Position numbers and translations under genes: made by a program. A stretch of DNA of 64,000 bases from Enterococcus mundtii (lineage in GTDB: Bacteria; Bacillota; Bacilli; Lactobacillales; Enterococcaceae). Under the pieces are notes generated by a model, which worked only from the letters and a program-made list of their open reading frames with translations, did no database searches and was not told where the DNA came from. The stretch is from contig NZ_CP018061.1 of assembly GCF_002813755.1 (NCBI RefSeq), forward strand, positions 1,602,001 to 1,666,000, given 5' to 3'. Position 1 is the stretch's first letter; each line of letters begins with the position of its first letter. Of this stretch, positions 1-8,275 are shown piece by piece.

Positions 1-493
1 ACAGTTGAAAAACATCTTTTCTATAATCACTCCAGACATCCTCATATGTTTTTAAAAACTGCCCAACATTCATCGGAGATATTTTTTCAAAAATAGATCG
101 ATTAGGTAGAGTATCTTCTACATTAAACCCATATATATAATGTAAAAGCACAGTTTTATTTGTAACTTTTTTCAATTTAAGAATAATTTCTTCAAAAAAA
201 TCTTGCTTAAATATCATATCCACGTCTAGAAAAGTTATAAATTCTCCTTTTGCAAAATCAGCCCCATAATTTCTTAATTGAGAAATATTTCCTTGTGCAT
301 GTTCATAAATTGATACATTTGGAATAGAACTAGTTGAAATTGAGTCATTTGTTACAATAATCCATTCAAATTGGTAAAGATCAGGGCGAATAAGCTTCTC
401 GATATATTCCAATAATCTATTCAATTCTTTCGGTTTGTTCATTGCTACAGTTACAAAGGAATGGATATTACTGTTTCCAATATATTCCTTCAT
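1..493 (-). CDS. Family 2 glycosyltransferase, C-terminus cut by window edge
   Basis: About 164 N-terminal residues are visible; the rest lies beyond position 1. The start is the ATG at 491-493, inside the end of the preceding gene (26-base overlap). The fold is read from an N-terminal 'FVTVAMNKPKEL' strand-helix, the 'EWIIVTND' strand, and 'RNYGADFAKGEFITFLDVDM', where DVD (residues 90-92) is the GT-A metal/nucleotide-sugar motif. GT2 enzymes transfer a sugar from an NDP- or lipid-linked donor; the acceptor cannot be told from sequence. It is the last visible gene of a four-gene overlapping operon with a cysteine-desulfurase-like protein, a HIT protein and a MazG-like protein, so its substrate may be a small metabolite or peptide rather than a wall polymer (inference). 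Confidence 0.75.
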   Translation of the reverse strand, partial: MKEYIGNSNIHSFVTVAMNKPKELNRLLEYIEKLIRPDLYQFEWIIVTNDSISTSSIPNVSIYEHAQGNISQLRNYGADFAKGEFITFLDVDMIFKQDFFEEIILKLKKVTNKTVLLHYIYGFNVEDTLPNRSIFEKISPMNVGQFLKTYEDVWSDYRKDVFQL

Positions 494-773
494 TAAACCC
501 ACCTCGTTCTTCGTACTTTTTAGTTTTAGCGTGCAATACATGTTCTTTCTTTAATAAGTCAAAACTATAAAATGCGTCGATTACTTCTAGAATATCTGCC
601 ATCTCTTCATTTTTTTCATACACACTTTTAGCCTCAATAAATTCTTGTACTTCCTCTAATAGCTTTTTTTTAAGTTCACTTTCTACTTCAATAGACGTTA
701 AATCAATAAATTTAGCATTTGGATTAGTTTCAAGTATTTTTTCTCTTAATTTGGTTCTAATTAGTTTATTCAT
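468..773 (-). CDS. MazG-like / phosphoribosyl-ATP pyrophosphohydrolase-like protein
   Basis: A 101-residue all-helical protein. The opening 'KLIRTKLREKI' resembles the 'KLVRDKIPEII' opening of the MazG-like NTP pyrophosphohydrolase family (COG4997-type). Two acidic motifs follow: EEVQE (residues 40-44) and EEMAD (56-60), the usual metal ligands of this superfamily. Such proteins hydrolyse nucleoside triphosphates or phosphoribosyl-ATP to the monophosphate and pyrophosphate. The ATG at 771-773 has AGGTG about 7 bases upstream and overlaps the stop of the HIT gene; a GTG nine bases earlier is possible but less well placed. The tight coupling suggests that it acts on a nucleotide made or released by its operon partners (inference). 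Confidence 0.65.
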   Translation of the reverse strand: MNKLIRTKLREKILETNPNAKFIDLTSIEVESELKKKLLEEVQEFIEAKSVYEKNEEMADILEVIDAFYSFDLLKKEHVLHAKTKKYEERGGFNEGIYWKQ

Positions 774-1389
774 TATTTTCACCTATAATTAACTTTTTCT
801 TCGCTGAGTAAAATTTATTCCACTCAGGAAATTCTTGCCAGTTTGCTAATTCTGGTCTTCCAATTTTTATTGCAGTTATAAACCTTAAATACTGTCTTTG
901 TAAAGGTTGCGTAATTGGTACAAGAAACTTCCTTGAAGTTACATCTTCATAATATAAATAATGTCCATATTCCATATACGCCTTGAAAAATTCACGATCA
1001 TCTTCTAACTCGATAGGAAATAATCCATCCGCTTTAAAACTTTCTAGTAAGTCAATCGCAACAGGTACCGCATGCAAGTGTCCATGGTAGCATAATTGCT
1101 CTCCAGGTTGTACATTACAATAACCTACACGTCCATGTTCATAAAAAATACACGCCCCATAATACTTAGTTAATAAATTTCGTACTTTTTGTTTTAATTG
1201 AAGATATTCTTTTTTTAAAATATCTGGTAGAGCACCAATACAATGATAATGATCATTAGGCATAATTAGTGAATAACCTTCAACGATTTGACCAATAGCT
1301 AACCAGACTGTAAAATTTTCAGTTTTGATATAAATTTTATCTTTTTCCTGAGAACAAAATGTACAAAAATCAATCGTTTTATTTTTCAT
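766..1389 (-). CDS. HIT-domain (histidine triad) protein
   Basis: A 207-residue protein. The start chosen is the ATG at 1387-1389, which has an AGAAAGGAAG ribosome binding site; an in-frame ATG 33 bases earlier lacks one. The N-terminal CTFC (residues 9-12) resembles the zinc-knuckle Cys pair of many HIT proteins. The histidine triad is HGHLHAVP (His102, His104, His106), just after 'QPGEQLCY'. HIT enzymes hydrolyse or transfer nucleoside monophosphates from phosphoramidates, dinucleotides or nucleotide sugars. The ~100 residues after the triad are longer than in a minimal HIT protein and not recognised. It overlaps the preceding desulfurase-like gene by 11 bases, so the two are probably translationally coupled. 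Confidence 0.75.
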   Translation of the reverse strand: MKNKTIDFCTFCSQEKDKIYIKTENFTVWLAIGQIVEGYSLIMPNDHYHCIGALPDILKKEYLQLKQKVRNLLTKYYGACIFYEHGRVGYCNVQPGEQLCYHGHLHAVPVAIDLLESFKADGLFPIELEDDREFFKAYMEYGHYLYYEDVTSRKFLVPITQPLQRQYLRFITAIKIGRPELANWQEFPEWNKFYSAKKKLIIGENNE

Positions 1390-2590
1390 TGAAATACTTC
1401 CTTTCTGGAATGGGCAATTCATAAACCCTTGGAAGCTTAATATTTTGATATTCTCCCACCTTGTTACAAATCCCTCCCAAGATATCTATTAGTTTGTCTG
1501 CCTCTTCCTTTGTATTTGATTCAGATAAACTAATCCTCACACAACCATATACATTGTCATGGATATGATGGTGTAAAAAGGGTGCGCATAGTAAACCTGA
1601 GCGTGTCTTAATATTTTCTTTTTGAAGTAAGCTAGAAACTCGTGCAGCAATCATTCCTTTAATATTAAAAGAAACGATACCTAATACATTGGCATTGCTA
1701 TAAATATCAATATTATGCATATCAGTTAATTTATTTATTAAATAATCCGTCAGAGTATATATGTATTCTTTTTTATTTTTTAAAGTCTCTATAGACATTT
1801 CTGATAAACTACAATACAAAGAAAAAATTCTTGGATAGTTCAATGTTCCTGATTCAAAATAATATGGGAGAGTCCTTGGCTGACTAAGAAGTTCTGATAA
1901 AACACCGGTGCCACCAACTTTCAAAGGAGAAATACTAGTATGCTTGGGGTTAATATAAAACCCACCAATACCAGATAACGCTTTCAAAGCTTTATGACCA
2001 GTAAAAACGATAAAATCTGCTTCAAGGTTATTATTATCAATTTCTATATGCCCTATGGTCTGAGACATGTCAATCAAAATAGGAATATCTCCTTTTTGTT
2101 TGACACGTTTACAAATCTCGGCGATTGGTTGTACTTGACCAGTTACATTTGAACCATGGTTCACTATAACAAGATCTGTTTTTTCATCGATAAAATCAAT
2201 TAGTTCATCTACATTGATTAAACCATAGCGATCACATTCAACCCAATCAACTGTTATATTTCTAATCTTTTGTAAATAGGTTAACGGACGTATTACTGAA
2301 TTATGTTCTGTGACAGTAGAAACTATATTTGCGTTTTTATTTACGAATCCAAAAATAATGGTATTCAGAGCTTCTGTTGCATTACTTGTAAATATAATAT
2401 GGGTTGGATACTTTACTCCTATAAGCTCTGCTAGTTTTCTCCTAGTTTCAAAGATATAATCACTTTCTTCAGTTGATTCTGAACGATTGTAACTACCGTC
2501 AGTATTTTTTATAAAATCTGAAATACTTTCCAATACTTTTTTACTTTTAGGAAATGATGTAGATGCGTTGTCAAAGTAAATAGAATCCAT
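1379..2590 (-). CDS. Cysteine desulfurase family (class-V aminotransferase) protein
   Basis: A 403-residue PLP enzyme of the NifS/SufS/Csd superfamily. Visible landmarks are the 'YFDNAST' opening, His96 in 'TEHNSVIRP' (stacks on PLP), 'DMSQTIGH' with the PLP-binding Asp174, PLP lysine Lys200 in 'FTGHKALKAL', and the catalytic-loop Cys335 in 'TRSGLLCAPF'. Family members remove sulfur (or selenium) from cysteine, leaving alanine and an enzyme persulfide. A GGAGG site 7 bases before the ATG supports the start. It is the first gene of the operon and is not next to any suf/isc scaffold or tRNA-thiolation gene, so it may serve a dedicated pathway rather than Fe-S assembly. An aminotransferase or lyase role is not excluded. 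Confidence 0.8.
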   Translation of the reverse strand: MDSIYFDNASTSFPKSKKVLESISDFIKNTDGSYNRSESTEESDYIFETRRKLAELIGVKYPTHIIFTSNATEALNTIIFGFVNKNANIVSTVTEHNSVIRPLTYLQKIRNITVDWVECDRYGLINVDELIDFIDEKTDLVIVNHGSNVTGQVQPIAEICKRVKQKGDIPILIDMSQTIGHIEIDNNNLEADFIVFTGHKALKALSGIGGFYINPKHTSISPLKVGGTGVLSELLSQPRTLPYYFESGTLNYPRIFSLYCSLSEMSIETLKNKKEYIYTLTDYLINKLTDMHNIDIYSNANVLGIVSFNIKGMIAARVSSLLQKENIKTRSGLLCAPFLHHHIHDNVYGCVRISLSESNTKEEADKLIDILGGICNKVGEYQNIKLPRVYELPIPERKYFNEK

Positions 2591-2748
2591 AGAATCGCCT
2601 CCAATATTTTAATTCGTCATCATTTTTTTTTTAACTTAAAAATATAAATTTTGTTTTTTTCTCTTTGTTTTAACTATTGTTCTTTTTTTATTTATATCAA
2701 CCCCCGCTCTTCTATGTATTATTCGATACTATATCTATCGCTAGAAAT

Positions 2749-2772
2749 ATTATATCTAGAATATGATATAAT
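2749..2772 (+). promoter_or_regulatory. Extended -10 promoter of the Rgg-type gene, overlapped by an inverted repeat
   Basis: TGATATAAT (extended -10; TATAAT at 2767-2772) lies about 44 bases before the regulator start. An inverted repeat, ATTATATC (2749-2756) and GATATAAT (2765-2772) with an 8-base spacer, overlaps the -10. This is a plausible autoregulatory operator in the divergent region. No convincing -35 is seen. Confidence 0.45.
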
Positions 2773-2815
2773 GTTTCCAGAATGTACAGATTTCCGTCAA
2801 GAGAGGTGGTTACCA

Positions 2816-3697
2816 ATGAAACATCATGAAATAATAAAAAGATTACGCAAAGAAAGAAATATAAGTCAGAGAACTCTAAGCGAAGGGATTTGTAGCCGAA
2901 CAACTCTTTCTTCTTTCGAAAATACTGGAACTAATATTTCTTTGAATTTGTTCCAATCGTACTTGGACAGATTAAATATTTCTGTTGAAGATTACTTTTT
3001 ACTACATTTTAATGAAGAATGGCCAAATCAAACAGTAGCTTCAAATAAGGAAAAAGCGAATAAAGTATTAGAAAAAGCCTATTATACGTATAACTGGACT
3101 GACTTAGAAGAAAAAATAAACCATACATATCAGCTATACATGAAAAGTAATGATTTCTATTATTATTACTTATTCATCCAATACAAATTATTATTATATC
3201 GAAAAATCAGGGCTGAAAAATTTATTATCACAGAGAATGAAGTTATGGTTATAAAGAACTATTTAAATGATGTAGAAGTATGGGGAGCATTCGAATTAAA
3301 TTTATTCTCCAACTGTCTCTCCCTTTTTAATGATGCTTATATTTTTTCAAAAGTAAAAATTCTTCGAAAAAAATATCGGAATGTGCGAGGGAGTTTTAAA
3401 TTTTACAAATTATATAGCTTCTTTATAATCAACGTTATCATGTTGAAATTTGAAAGAGACGAGCTTGAAAATATGAACTTCTATTTAGCCGAACTCAAAA
3501 GTTTCAACACGATCAATTATGTAAGAGAACGTATTTTATATAATATTTTTACTGAGATCTTAAAATGTAAGTATGATCCTACTGTCAAAAATTTCAACAC
3601 GATTGATTCATTTATCGATATGTTTAGACTATTGGATTTTAATGATTATGCTCAAGAAATGGAGACTTTCGCAAAAAAAATGCTTGGATTAAGGTAA
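2816..3697 (+). CDS. Rgg/GadR/MutR-family transcriptional regulator
   Basis: A 293-residue protein, the usual Rgg length. An N-terminal XRE helix-turn-helix (about residues 4-60, 'RKERNISQRTLSEGICSRTT') is followed by an all-helical, Tyr/Leu/Phe-rich region matching the TPR-like peptide-sensing domain of Rgg proteins. The ATG at 2816 has GAGAGGTGG just upstream; a reading frame open for 55 more codons upstream lacks a ribosome site and spans the promoter. Rgg regulators usually control the adjacent or divergent operon, often in response to a short secreted peptide. The divergent neighbour is the four-gene operon ending at 1. No convincing pheromone gene was found nearby. Confidence 0.8.
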   Translation: MKHHEIIKRLRKERNISQRTLSEGICSRTTLSSFENTGTNISLNLFQSYLDRLNISVEDYFLLHFNEEWPNQTVASNKEKANKVLEKAYYTYNWTDLEEKINHTYQLYMKSNDFYYYYLFIQYKLLLYRKIRAEKFIITENEVMVIKNYLNDVEVWGAFELNLFSNCLSLFNDAYIFSKVKILRKKYRNVRGSFKFYKLYSFFIINVIMLKFERDELENMNFYLAELKSFNTINYVRERILYNIFTEILKCKYDPTVKNFNTIDSFIDMFRLLDFNDYAQEMETFAKKMLGLR

Positions 3698-4180
3698 TTT
3701 TATAGGGATTTACTTGTAATCTATCCATCTTCCAAAAATGTTGCTAGTGATTATGGCTCCAACCATTAACAAGAGTGATGTCAGAAAAAAACATCAACAA
3801 AATGCTGATACTTTTAATCTATAAAACCACTAAAGATTGTAAATTTTATACACAAAGTTTTTTAAGAAGTCTAATTTGGATAGTATCAATCGTCTATTTT
3901 ACAAAATTTTTGACCTATCGAGTACATTCAGGATTAGACCCCAAAACATTTAAAAATCTTTTGATAGTTTTCAAAATCAACAATCTATTGGTATAAAGAC
4001 TTTCTAGTTGCTCTCCTCCATCCTTAATGTGATGGTCTAGTTTATAGTCCTTTGTGAATTTGAAAATTTTATGTACGTTGCTAATTTCAGGTGACAACTA
4101 AGTTTTCTTTTTCTATTTTGAGTGCGATACCATTTTTAGAAGAGCTCTCCTTGATAACTAATATTATCACTCACCTAAAA
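3698..4180. other. Gap of about 480 bases with no supported gene
   Basis: AT-rich DNA between the Rgg-type gene and the rlmD terminator. It contains only short overlapping frames on both strands (3778-3996 plus; 3915-4097 minus) without ribosome sites or recognisable families. It looks like decayed sequence at the edge of the accessory segment. Confidence 0.5.
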
Positions 4181-4208
4181 AAGACGTTTCTTTTGACAGA
4201 AACGTCTT
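4181..4208 (-). terminator. Rho-independent terminator of rlmD
   Basis: A perfect 10-bp stem, AAGACGTTTC (4181-4190) and GAAACGTCTT (4199-4208), with an 8-base loop. It is followed on the minus strand by a T run. It lies about 50 bases after the rlmD stop and closes the pcrA-to-rlmD block. Confidence 0.85.
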
Positions 4209-4259
4209 CTAAAATGAGTTTATAGGATATAATGCCTTGCGCTCATCTATTTAAACCAA

Positions 4260-5624
4260 TTAACCTTTACGTAATAATCCGACACATTCCACATGATGTG
4301 TTTGTGGGAATAAATCAACTGGTTGGACTTTTTCCAATTTATAACCATCTTCTGCAAACAACTTCACATCTCTGGCAAACGTTGCAGGATTGCATGAGAT
4401 ATAAACGATTCGTTCAGGAGCCATCTCGATCGCTGAATCAATAAAGCGTGCATCCAAGCCTTTTCTTGGAGGATCGACAACTAAAACAGTTGGTTTGATC
4501 CCTTTTTCTTGCCATTTTTTCATGACTGTTTCGGCTTTTCCAACTTCATAATGCGCATTTTCGATTTTATTTGTCAATGCGTTAAACTGTGCATCTTCAA
4601 TTGCTGCTGGTACGATTTCCATTCCATAAACGCTTGCTACTTGGTCTGCTATAGATAAACCAATCGTTCCAATTCCTGAATAGGCATCAATCACGACATC
4701 GTCATTTTTCAATTCAGCAAATTCAATCGCTTTTTGATACAGTACTTCGGTTTGTAATGTATTGACCTGATAAAAGGATTTAGAAGAAATACGATAGGTC
4801 TTACCAAGTAACTGATCTTCGATATATGATTGACCAAAAAGAACTTTTTCTTTTTCTCCTAAAATGACATTCGTTTTTTCTTCGTTGATATTTTGGATCA
4901 CTGACACCACTTCCGGTAAAGCTTCATGGATGGCTTCAGCGATTTCTTTCGCTTTGAAGAATTTTTCTTTTCGAGTGACTAGAACGACCATCATTTGATG
5001 GGTGTAATGACCTCTACGAACAATGATATGACGAATTTGTCCTTCATTTTTTTCTTCATTGTAGCCACGTACTTGGAAACGTTGCAAGATGTCTCTTACC
5101 TTAATGATGGCTTGATCGATTTGTGGGTCTTGGATGAAGAAATCTTCTATTTCCACTAAGTCATGACTGTTTTTCTTGTAAAAACCAGTCACTAATTCGC
5201 CTTCGACGCGACGAACAGGAATCTGTGCTTTATTGCGATATCCTGTAGGTTCTTCCATCCCGATCGTTGGTTGTACTGTGACTTCAGGCATTTTAGCGAT
5301 TTTAGCTAAAACGTGTTCGACTTGTTTTTGTTTGAATACTAATTGTTGATCATAACTTAAATGGGCTAAAGGAGCGATTCCTGTACGCAACAGAACATTA
5401 CTAGTGATTTCTTGACGGTCTGGTGACGTCGTCAACCAGTTTTCGACCTTACCGTAGCCAAATTTATTGCCTGCTTTTACGACAAGGATCTCCACTTGTT
5501 CACCTGGCAAAGCATTTTCAATAAATAATGGATAGCCATCAATTTTCGCAACACCTAACCCCTCGTAACTTAAATCGATGATATCAACAGTATACCGTTC
5601 ATTTTTCTTAATTGTTTGTGTCAT
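4260..5624 (-). CDS. rlmD: 23S rRNA (uracil-C5)-methyltransferase, RlmD/RlmCD type
   Basis: A 454-residue RumA-family enzyme that uses SAM to methylate U1939 (and, in Firmicutes RlmCD, U747) of 23S rRNA. An N-terminal TRAM domain (about 1-60, 'IDLSYEGLGVAKIDGYPLFI') precedes the catalytic domain. The SAM motif is 'DAYSGIGTIGLSIA', and the catalytic Cys is in 'YISCNPATFARD'. The start at 5622-5624 has AGGAG 6 bases upstream; a longer frame to 5696 runs into a hairpin. Oddly, the stretch before 'HLSYDQQL' reads 'LLRTGIAPLA', without the CxxxxxCxxC cysteines that hold a 4Fe-4S cluster in RumA. Last gene of the block. Confidence 0.9.
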   Translation of the reverse strand: MTQTIKKNERYTVDIIDLSYEGLGVAKIDGYPLFIENALPGEQVEILVVKAGNKFGYGKVENWLTTSPDRQEITSNVLLRTGIAPLAHLSYDQQLVFKQKQVEHVLAKIAKMPEVTVQPTIGMEEPTGYRNKAQIPVRRVEGELVTGFYKKNSHDLVEIEDFFIQDPQIDQAIIKVRDILQRFQVRGYNEEKNEGQIRHIIVRRGHYTHQMMVVLVTRKEKFFKAKEIAEAIHEALPEVVSVIQNINEEKTNVILGEKEKVLFGQSYIEDQLLGKTYRISSKSFYQVNTLQTEVLYQKAIEFAELKNDDVVIDAYSGIGTIGLSIADQVASVYGMEIVPAAIEDAQFNALTNKIENAHYEVGKAETVMKKWQEKGIKPTVLVVDPPRKGLDARFIDSAIEMAPERIVYISCNPATFARDVKLFAEDGYKLEKVQPVDLFPQTHHVECVGLLRKG

Positions 5625-5677
5625 TTCATTACTCCTATTCTTTTGAATGGTTTCTAATTTTGTCCGTTCAACAAAGG

Positions 5678-5712
5678 AAAGAGCTGGGATATCCATTCAT
5701 TCCCAGCCCTTT
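5678..5712. repeat. GCTGGGA/TCCCAGC intergenic hairpin
   Basis: AAAGAGCTGGGA (5678-5689) pairs with TCCCAGCCCTTT (5701-5712) with one mismatch. A run of T follows on the plus strand and a T-rich tract follows on the minus strand. It resembles the dispersed GCTGGGA hairpins found between enterococcal genes. It sits in the rlmD leader and may act as a weak terminator or attenuator. Confidence 0.5.
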
Positions 5713-5728
5713 TTTTCTTCAGTCTATT

Positions 5729-5765
5729 GGAAAAAGCAAGTAATCCTATGATCATTGCTTTTTCC
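5729..5765 (-). terminator. Hairpin after dagK, possible terminator
   Basis: A perfect 11-bp stem, GGAAAAAGCAA (5729-5739) and TTGCTTTTTCC (5755-5765), 23 bases after the dagK stop. The T run is part of the stem, so termination would be partial. Confidence 0.55.
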
Positions 5766-5788
5766 TTCTAATAGTCGTCCAATCCTGC

Positions 5789-6835
5789 TCAGTTCTGATC
5801 CTTATCAGCAATTTTGCCATCGCCATCGATGTCTTCATCCGTCAAACGTTCTACTTCTTTGACGAATTCTTTGCTAACTTCTTCTAGTTCTTCTTCCTCA
5901 AAACCAGTGATTGCCTCATCTGGAATTTGATCTGTGTTTGCATAAAACTCGATATGTTGATGAAGATTTTGGAAATGCATCGGAGCATTACCTCCATATT
6001 CGCCATCTAAATTGATCATGACAGGACGATTCGCATTATCTTCGGTTTCAACATAAAGGGAACTTGTTTTTGTATAAATGACCCTTGGATCATCTACATG
6101 CTTTCCTCCATTGAGCATGAGTGCCGCAATGTGTAGGATCTCAAAAATATTCGCCGTTTTGACAATGATCAAAGAAAATTTTCCATCATCTAGCTTTGCA
6201 TCAGGCGCAATTTGTTCAAATCCACCAACGGAATTCGTCAACCCTAAAAAGAACATCGAAGCATTGCCATTATATTCTCCTTCGTCATACTTCAAGTGCA
6301 TCTTGATCGGTTTGACACGTGGTAACATTTCTGCTCCTTTTGCCAAATATGCAAGATAGCCAAAAATACTTTTCAATTCGGAAGGAACTTCGTAGGTCAA
6401 TTCTGTCAAGTAGCCACCAGCTGCAATATTGATGAAATAGCTATTATCGGATTGACCGATATCCATTTTGACTGTTTGATTCTTTTTGATGACTTCTGCT
6501 GCTGCCTTGATATTATCTCTAGGAATCTTCAAGGCGCGAGCATAGTCATTGGTCGTTCCCGCTGGAATGATCGCCATTTTAGGTCTAACTTCCAGTGAGG
6601 CGATACCATTGACGACTTCATTGATCGTCCCATCGCCACCAGCAGCAACGACAAGATCAAAACCTAACTCAGCGACTCGTCGTGCTTCATTTTTTGCCGA
6701 GTCCTCTTCCGGAGTCGTGGCATAAGCACTTGCTTCATAGCCCGACTCCTCCAAAGCTTGGAGGATGTCGGCAAGATTACGTTTTAACAATTCTTTACCT
6801 GAGACCGGATTATAGATCACACGCGCTTTTTTCAT
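5789..6835 (-). CDS. dagK: Diacylglycerol kinase family lipid kinase
   Basis: A 348-residue soluble lipid kinase of the DgkB/YegS family. It phosphorylates diacylglycerol to phosphatidic acid, recycling the diacylglycerol released during lipoteichoic acid synthesis. The N-terminal nucleotide-binding domain has 'YNPVSGKELLKRN' and the signature GGDGTINEVVNG (66-77); 'PAGTTNDYARAL' follows. The C-terminal beta-sandwich includes 'NIAAGGYLTEL' and 'NLDGEYGGNAP'. The last ~45 residues are an acidic extension beyond the usual ~300-residue family length. This extension ends in DIDGDGKIADKD (335-346), which fits an EF-hand calcium loop. It lies 9 bases after gatB, so it is probably co-transcribed. 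Confidence 0.9.
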   Translation of the reverse strand: MKKARVIYNPVSGKELLKRNLADILQALEESGYEASAYATTPEEDSAKNEARRVAELGFDLVVAAGGDGTINEVVNGIASLEVRPKMAIIPAGTTNDYARALKIPRDNIKAAAEVIKKNQTVKMDIGQSDNSYFINIAAGGYLTELTYEVPSELKSIFGYLAYLAKGAEMLPRVKPIKMHLKYDEGEYNGNASMFFLGLTNSVGGFEQIAPDAKLDDGKFSLIIVKTANIFEILHIAALMLNGGKHVDDPRVIYTKTSSLYVETEDNANRPVMINLDGEYGGNAPMHFQNLHQHIEFYANTDQIPDEAITGFEEEELEEVSKEFVKEVERLTDEDIDGDGKIADKDQN

Positions 6836-6844
6836 AGCATCCCT

Positions 6845-8275
6845 CTATCGTTTCGCTAATTCTTCATTTAGCAATTTGTTGACCACACCTGGGTTTGCTT
6901 GTCCTTTAGTAGCTTTCATGATTTGTCCAACTAAGAAACCGACTGCACGGTCTTTTCCGTTTTTGAAATCATCAACAGATTGTTGATTGTTATCTAAAAT
7001 TTCATTGATGATCGGTAATAACTTCGCTGGGTCAGATAATTGGACCCAACCGTTTGCTTCGACAACACTTTGTGCATCTCCGCCATTCATGATCAACTCA
7101 CGAAAGACTTTTTTCGCAATTTTAGAACTGATCGTACCATCTGCGATCAAAAGAATCATACCTGCTAAGTTTTCAGGTGTTAATTTTGTTTCAGCTAATT
7201 CTAACTTTTCACTGTTTAAGTAAGCTGATACTTCACCCATCAACCAGTTGGATGCTTGTTTGGCATCTGCCCCATTTTCCAATGTTGCTTCAAAGAAATC
7301 AGACATTTCTTTTGATAGTGTCAATACTTTTGCATCATACTCTGGTAGACCCAGTTCACGAATATAACGTTCACGACGAGAGGCAGGCATTTCTGGTAAG
7401 CTTGCTTTCACTCGTTGGATCCATTCGTCATCGATCACGAATCTTGGGATATCAGGTTCTGGGAAGTAACGATAGTCACTTGACCCTTCTTTGACACGCA
7501 TCAAGATCGTCTTATTCGTCGTTTCATCAAAGCGACGAGTTTCTTGTTGGATCTCTCCACCAGATAACAATACTTTTGCTTGGCGTTTTTCTTCAAATGC
7601 TAAACCTTTTTTGACAAAAGAAAGGGAGTTCAAGTTTTTCAATTCTGCTTTTGTCCCAAATTCTTCTTGTCCATAGGGGCGTAAAGAAATGTTCGCATCA
7701 CAACGCATTGAACCTTCTTCTAATTTCACGTCACTGACTTCAGTAAATTGGATTACAGAACGCAAAGCTTCTAAATAAGCATAGGCTTCTTCTGGAGAAC
7801 GCATGTCTGCTTCTGAAACGATCTCGATCAATGGTGTTCCTTGTCTGTTTAGATCGACATAAGAGTACCCACCGATGCCGTGCATGTTTTTCCCTGCATC
7901 TTCTTCTAAATGCACACGTTCAATGCGGATTTTTTTCTTTTTACCTTCTACTTCGATCTCGATCCAGCCATCATGACCGATTGGTTGATCGAATTGTGAG
8001 ATTTGGTAAGCTTTGGGATTGTCAGGATAGAAATAGTTTTTGCGGTCAAAATGAGTATCTTTCGAAATTTCGCAATTCAATGCTAACGCTGCACGCATCC
8101 CAAATTCTAGCGCGGCTTTATTCATTACTGGTAAAACTCCAGGGTATCCCCAATCGATCACATTGGTGTTGCTGTTTGGTTCAGCACCAAAATGCGCAGG
8201 AGCTGGAGAGAAGATTTTTGAGTTGGTTTTTAATTCCACATGGACTTCAAGTCCAATGACTGTTTCAAAATTCAT
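6845..8275 (-). CDS. gatB: Asp-tRNA(Asn)/Glu-tRNA(Gln) amidotransferase subunit B
   Basis: A 476-residue protein, normal family length. It begins '[20 protein letters not shown]' and contains '[19 protein letters not shown]' and '[10 protein letters not shown]'. These belong to the kinase-like cradle that binds the mischarged tRNA and activates its Glu or Asp side chain. The C-terminal ~140 residues are the helical and YqeY-like tail. With GatA and GatC it forms the amidotransferase that makes Gln-tRNA(Gln) (and Asn-tRNA(Asn)) in bacteria lacking the direct synthetase. Start and gatA stop overlap (ATGA type), so translation is coupled. Confidence 0.97.
   Translation of the reverse strand: MNFETVIGLEVHVELKTNSKIFSPAPAHFGAEPNSNTNVIDWGYPGVLPVMNKAALEFGMRAALALNCEISKDTHFDRKNYFYPDNPKAYQISQFDQPIGHDGWIEIEVEGKKKKIRIERVHLEEDAGKNMHGIGGYSYVDLNRQGTPLIEIVSEADMRSPEEAYAYLEALRSVIQFTEVSDVKLEEGSMRCDANISLRPYGQEEFGTKAELKNLNSLSFVKKGLAFEEKRQAKVLLSGGEIQQETRRFDETTNKTILMRVKEGSSDYRYFPEPDIPRFVIDDEWIQRVKASLPEMPASRRERYIRELGLPEYDAKVLTLSKEMSDFFEATLENGADAKQASNWLMGEVSAYLNSEKLELAETKLTPENLAGMILLIADGTISSKIAKKVFRELIMNGGDAQSVVEANGWVQLSDPAKLLPIINEILDNNQQSVDDFKNGKDRAVGFLVGQIMKATKGQANPGVVNKLLNEELAKR

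Noticed and set aside
2712..2903. A 63-residue hydrophobic frame antisense to the start of the Rgg gene, as a possible pheromone
   Set aside because: No ribosome site, too long for the usual short pheromone, and no conserved C-terminal peptide pattern; most likely antisense noise.
3738..3996. Short plus-strand frames after the Rgg gene (28 and about 72 residues) as peptide genes or a transposase fragment
   Set aside because: No ribosome sites, no recognisable family on either strand, and no inverted ends or target repeats.
5625..5696. A 24-codon N-terminal extension of RlmD
   Set aside because: It runs into a hairpin and lacks a ribosome site, while the internal ATG has a perfect AGGAG.
7177..8259. 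Long plus-strand frames across gatB
   Set aside because: They are antisense shadows of a gene with full family conservation on the minus strand.
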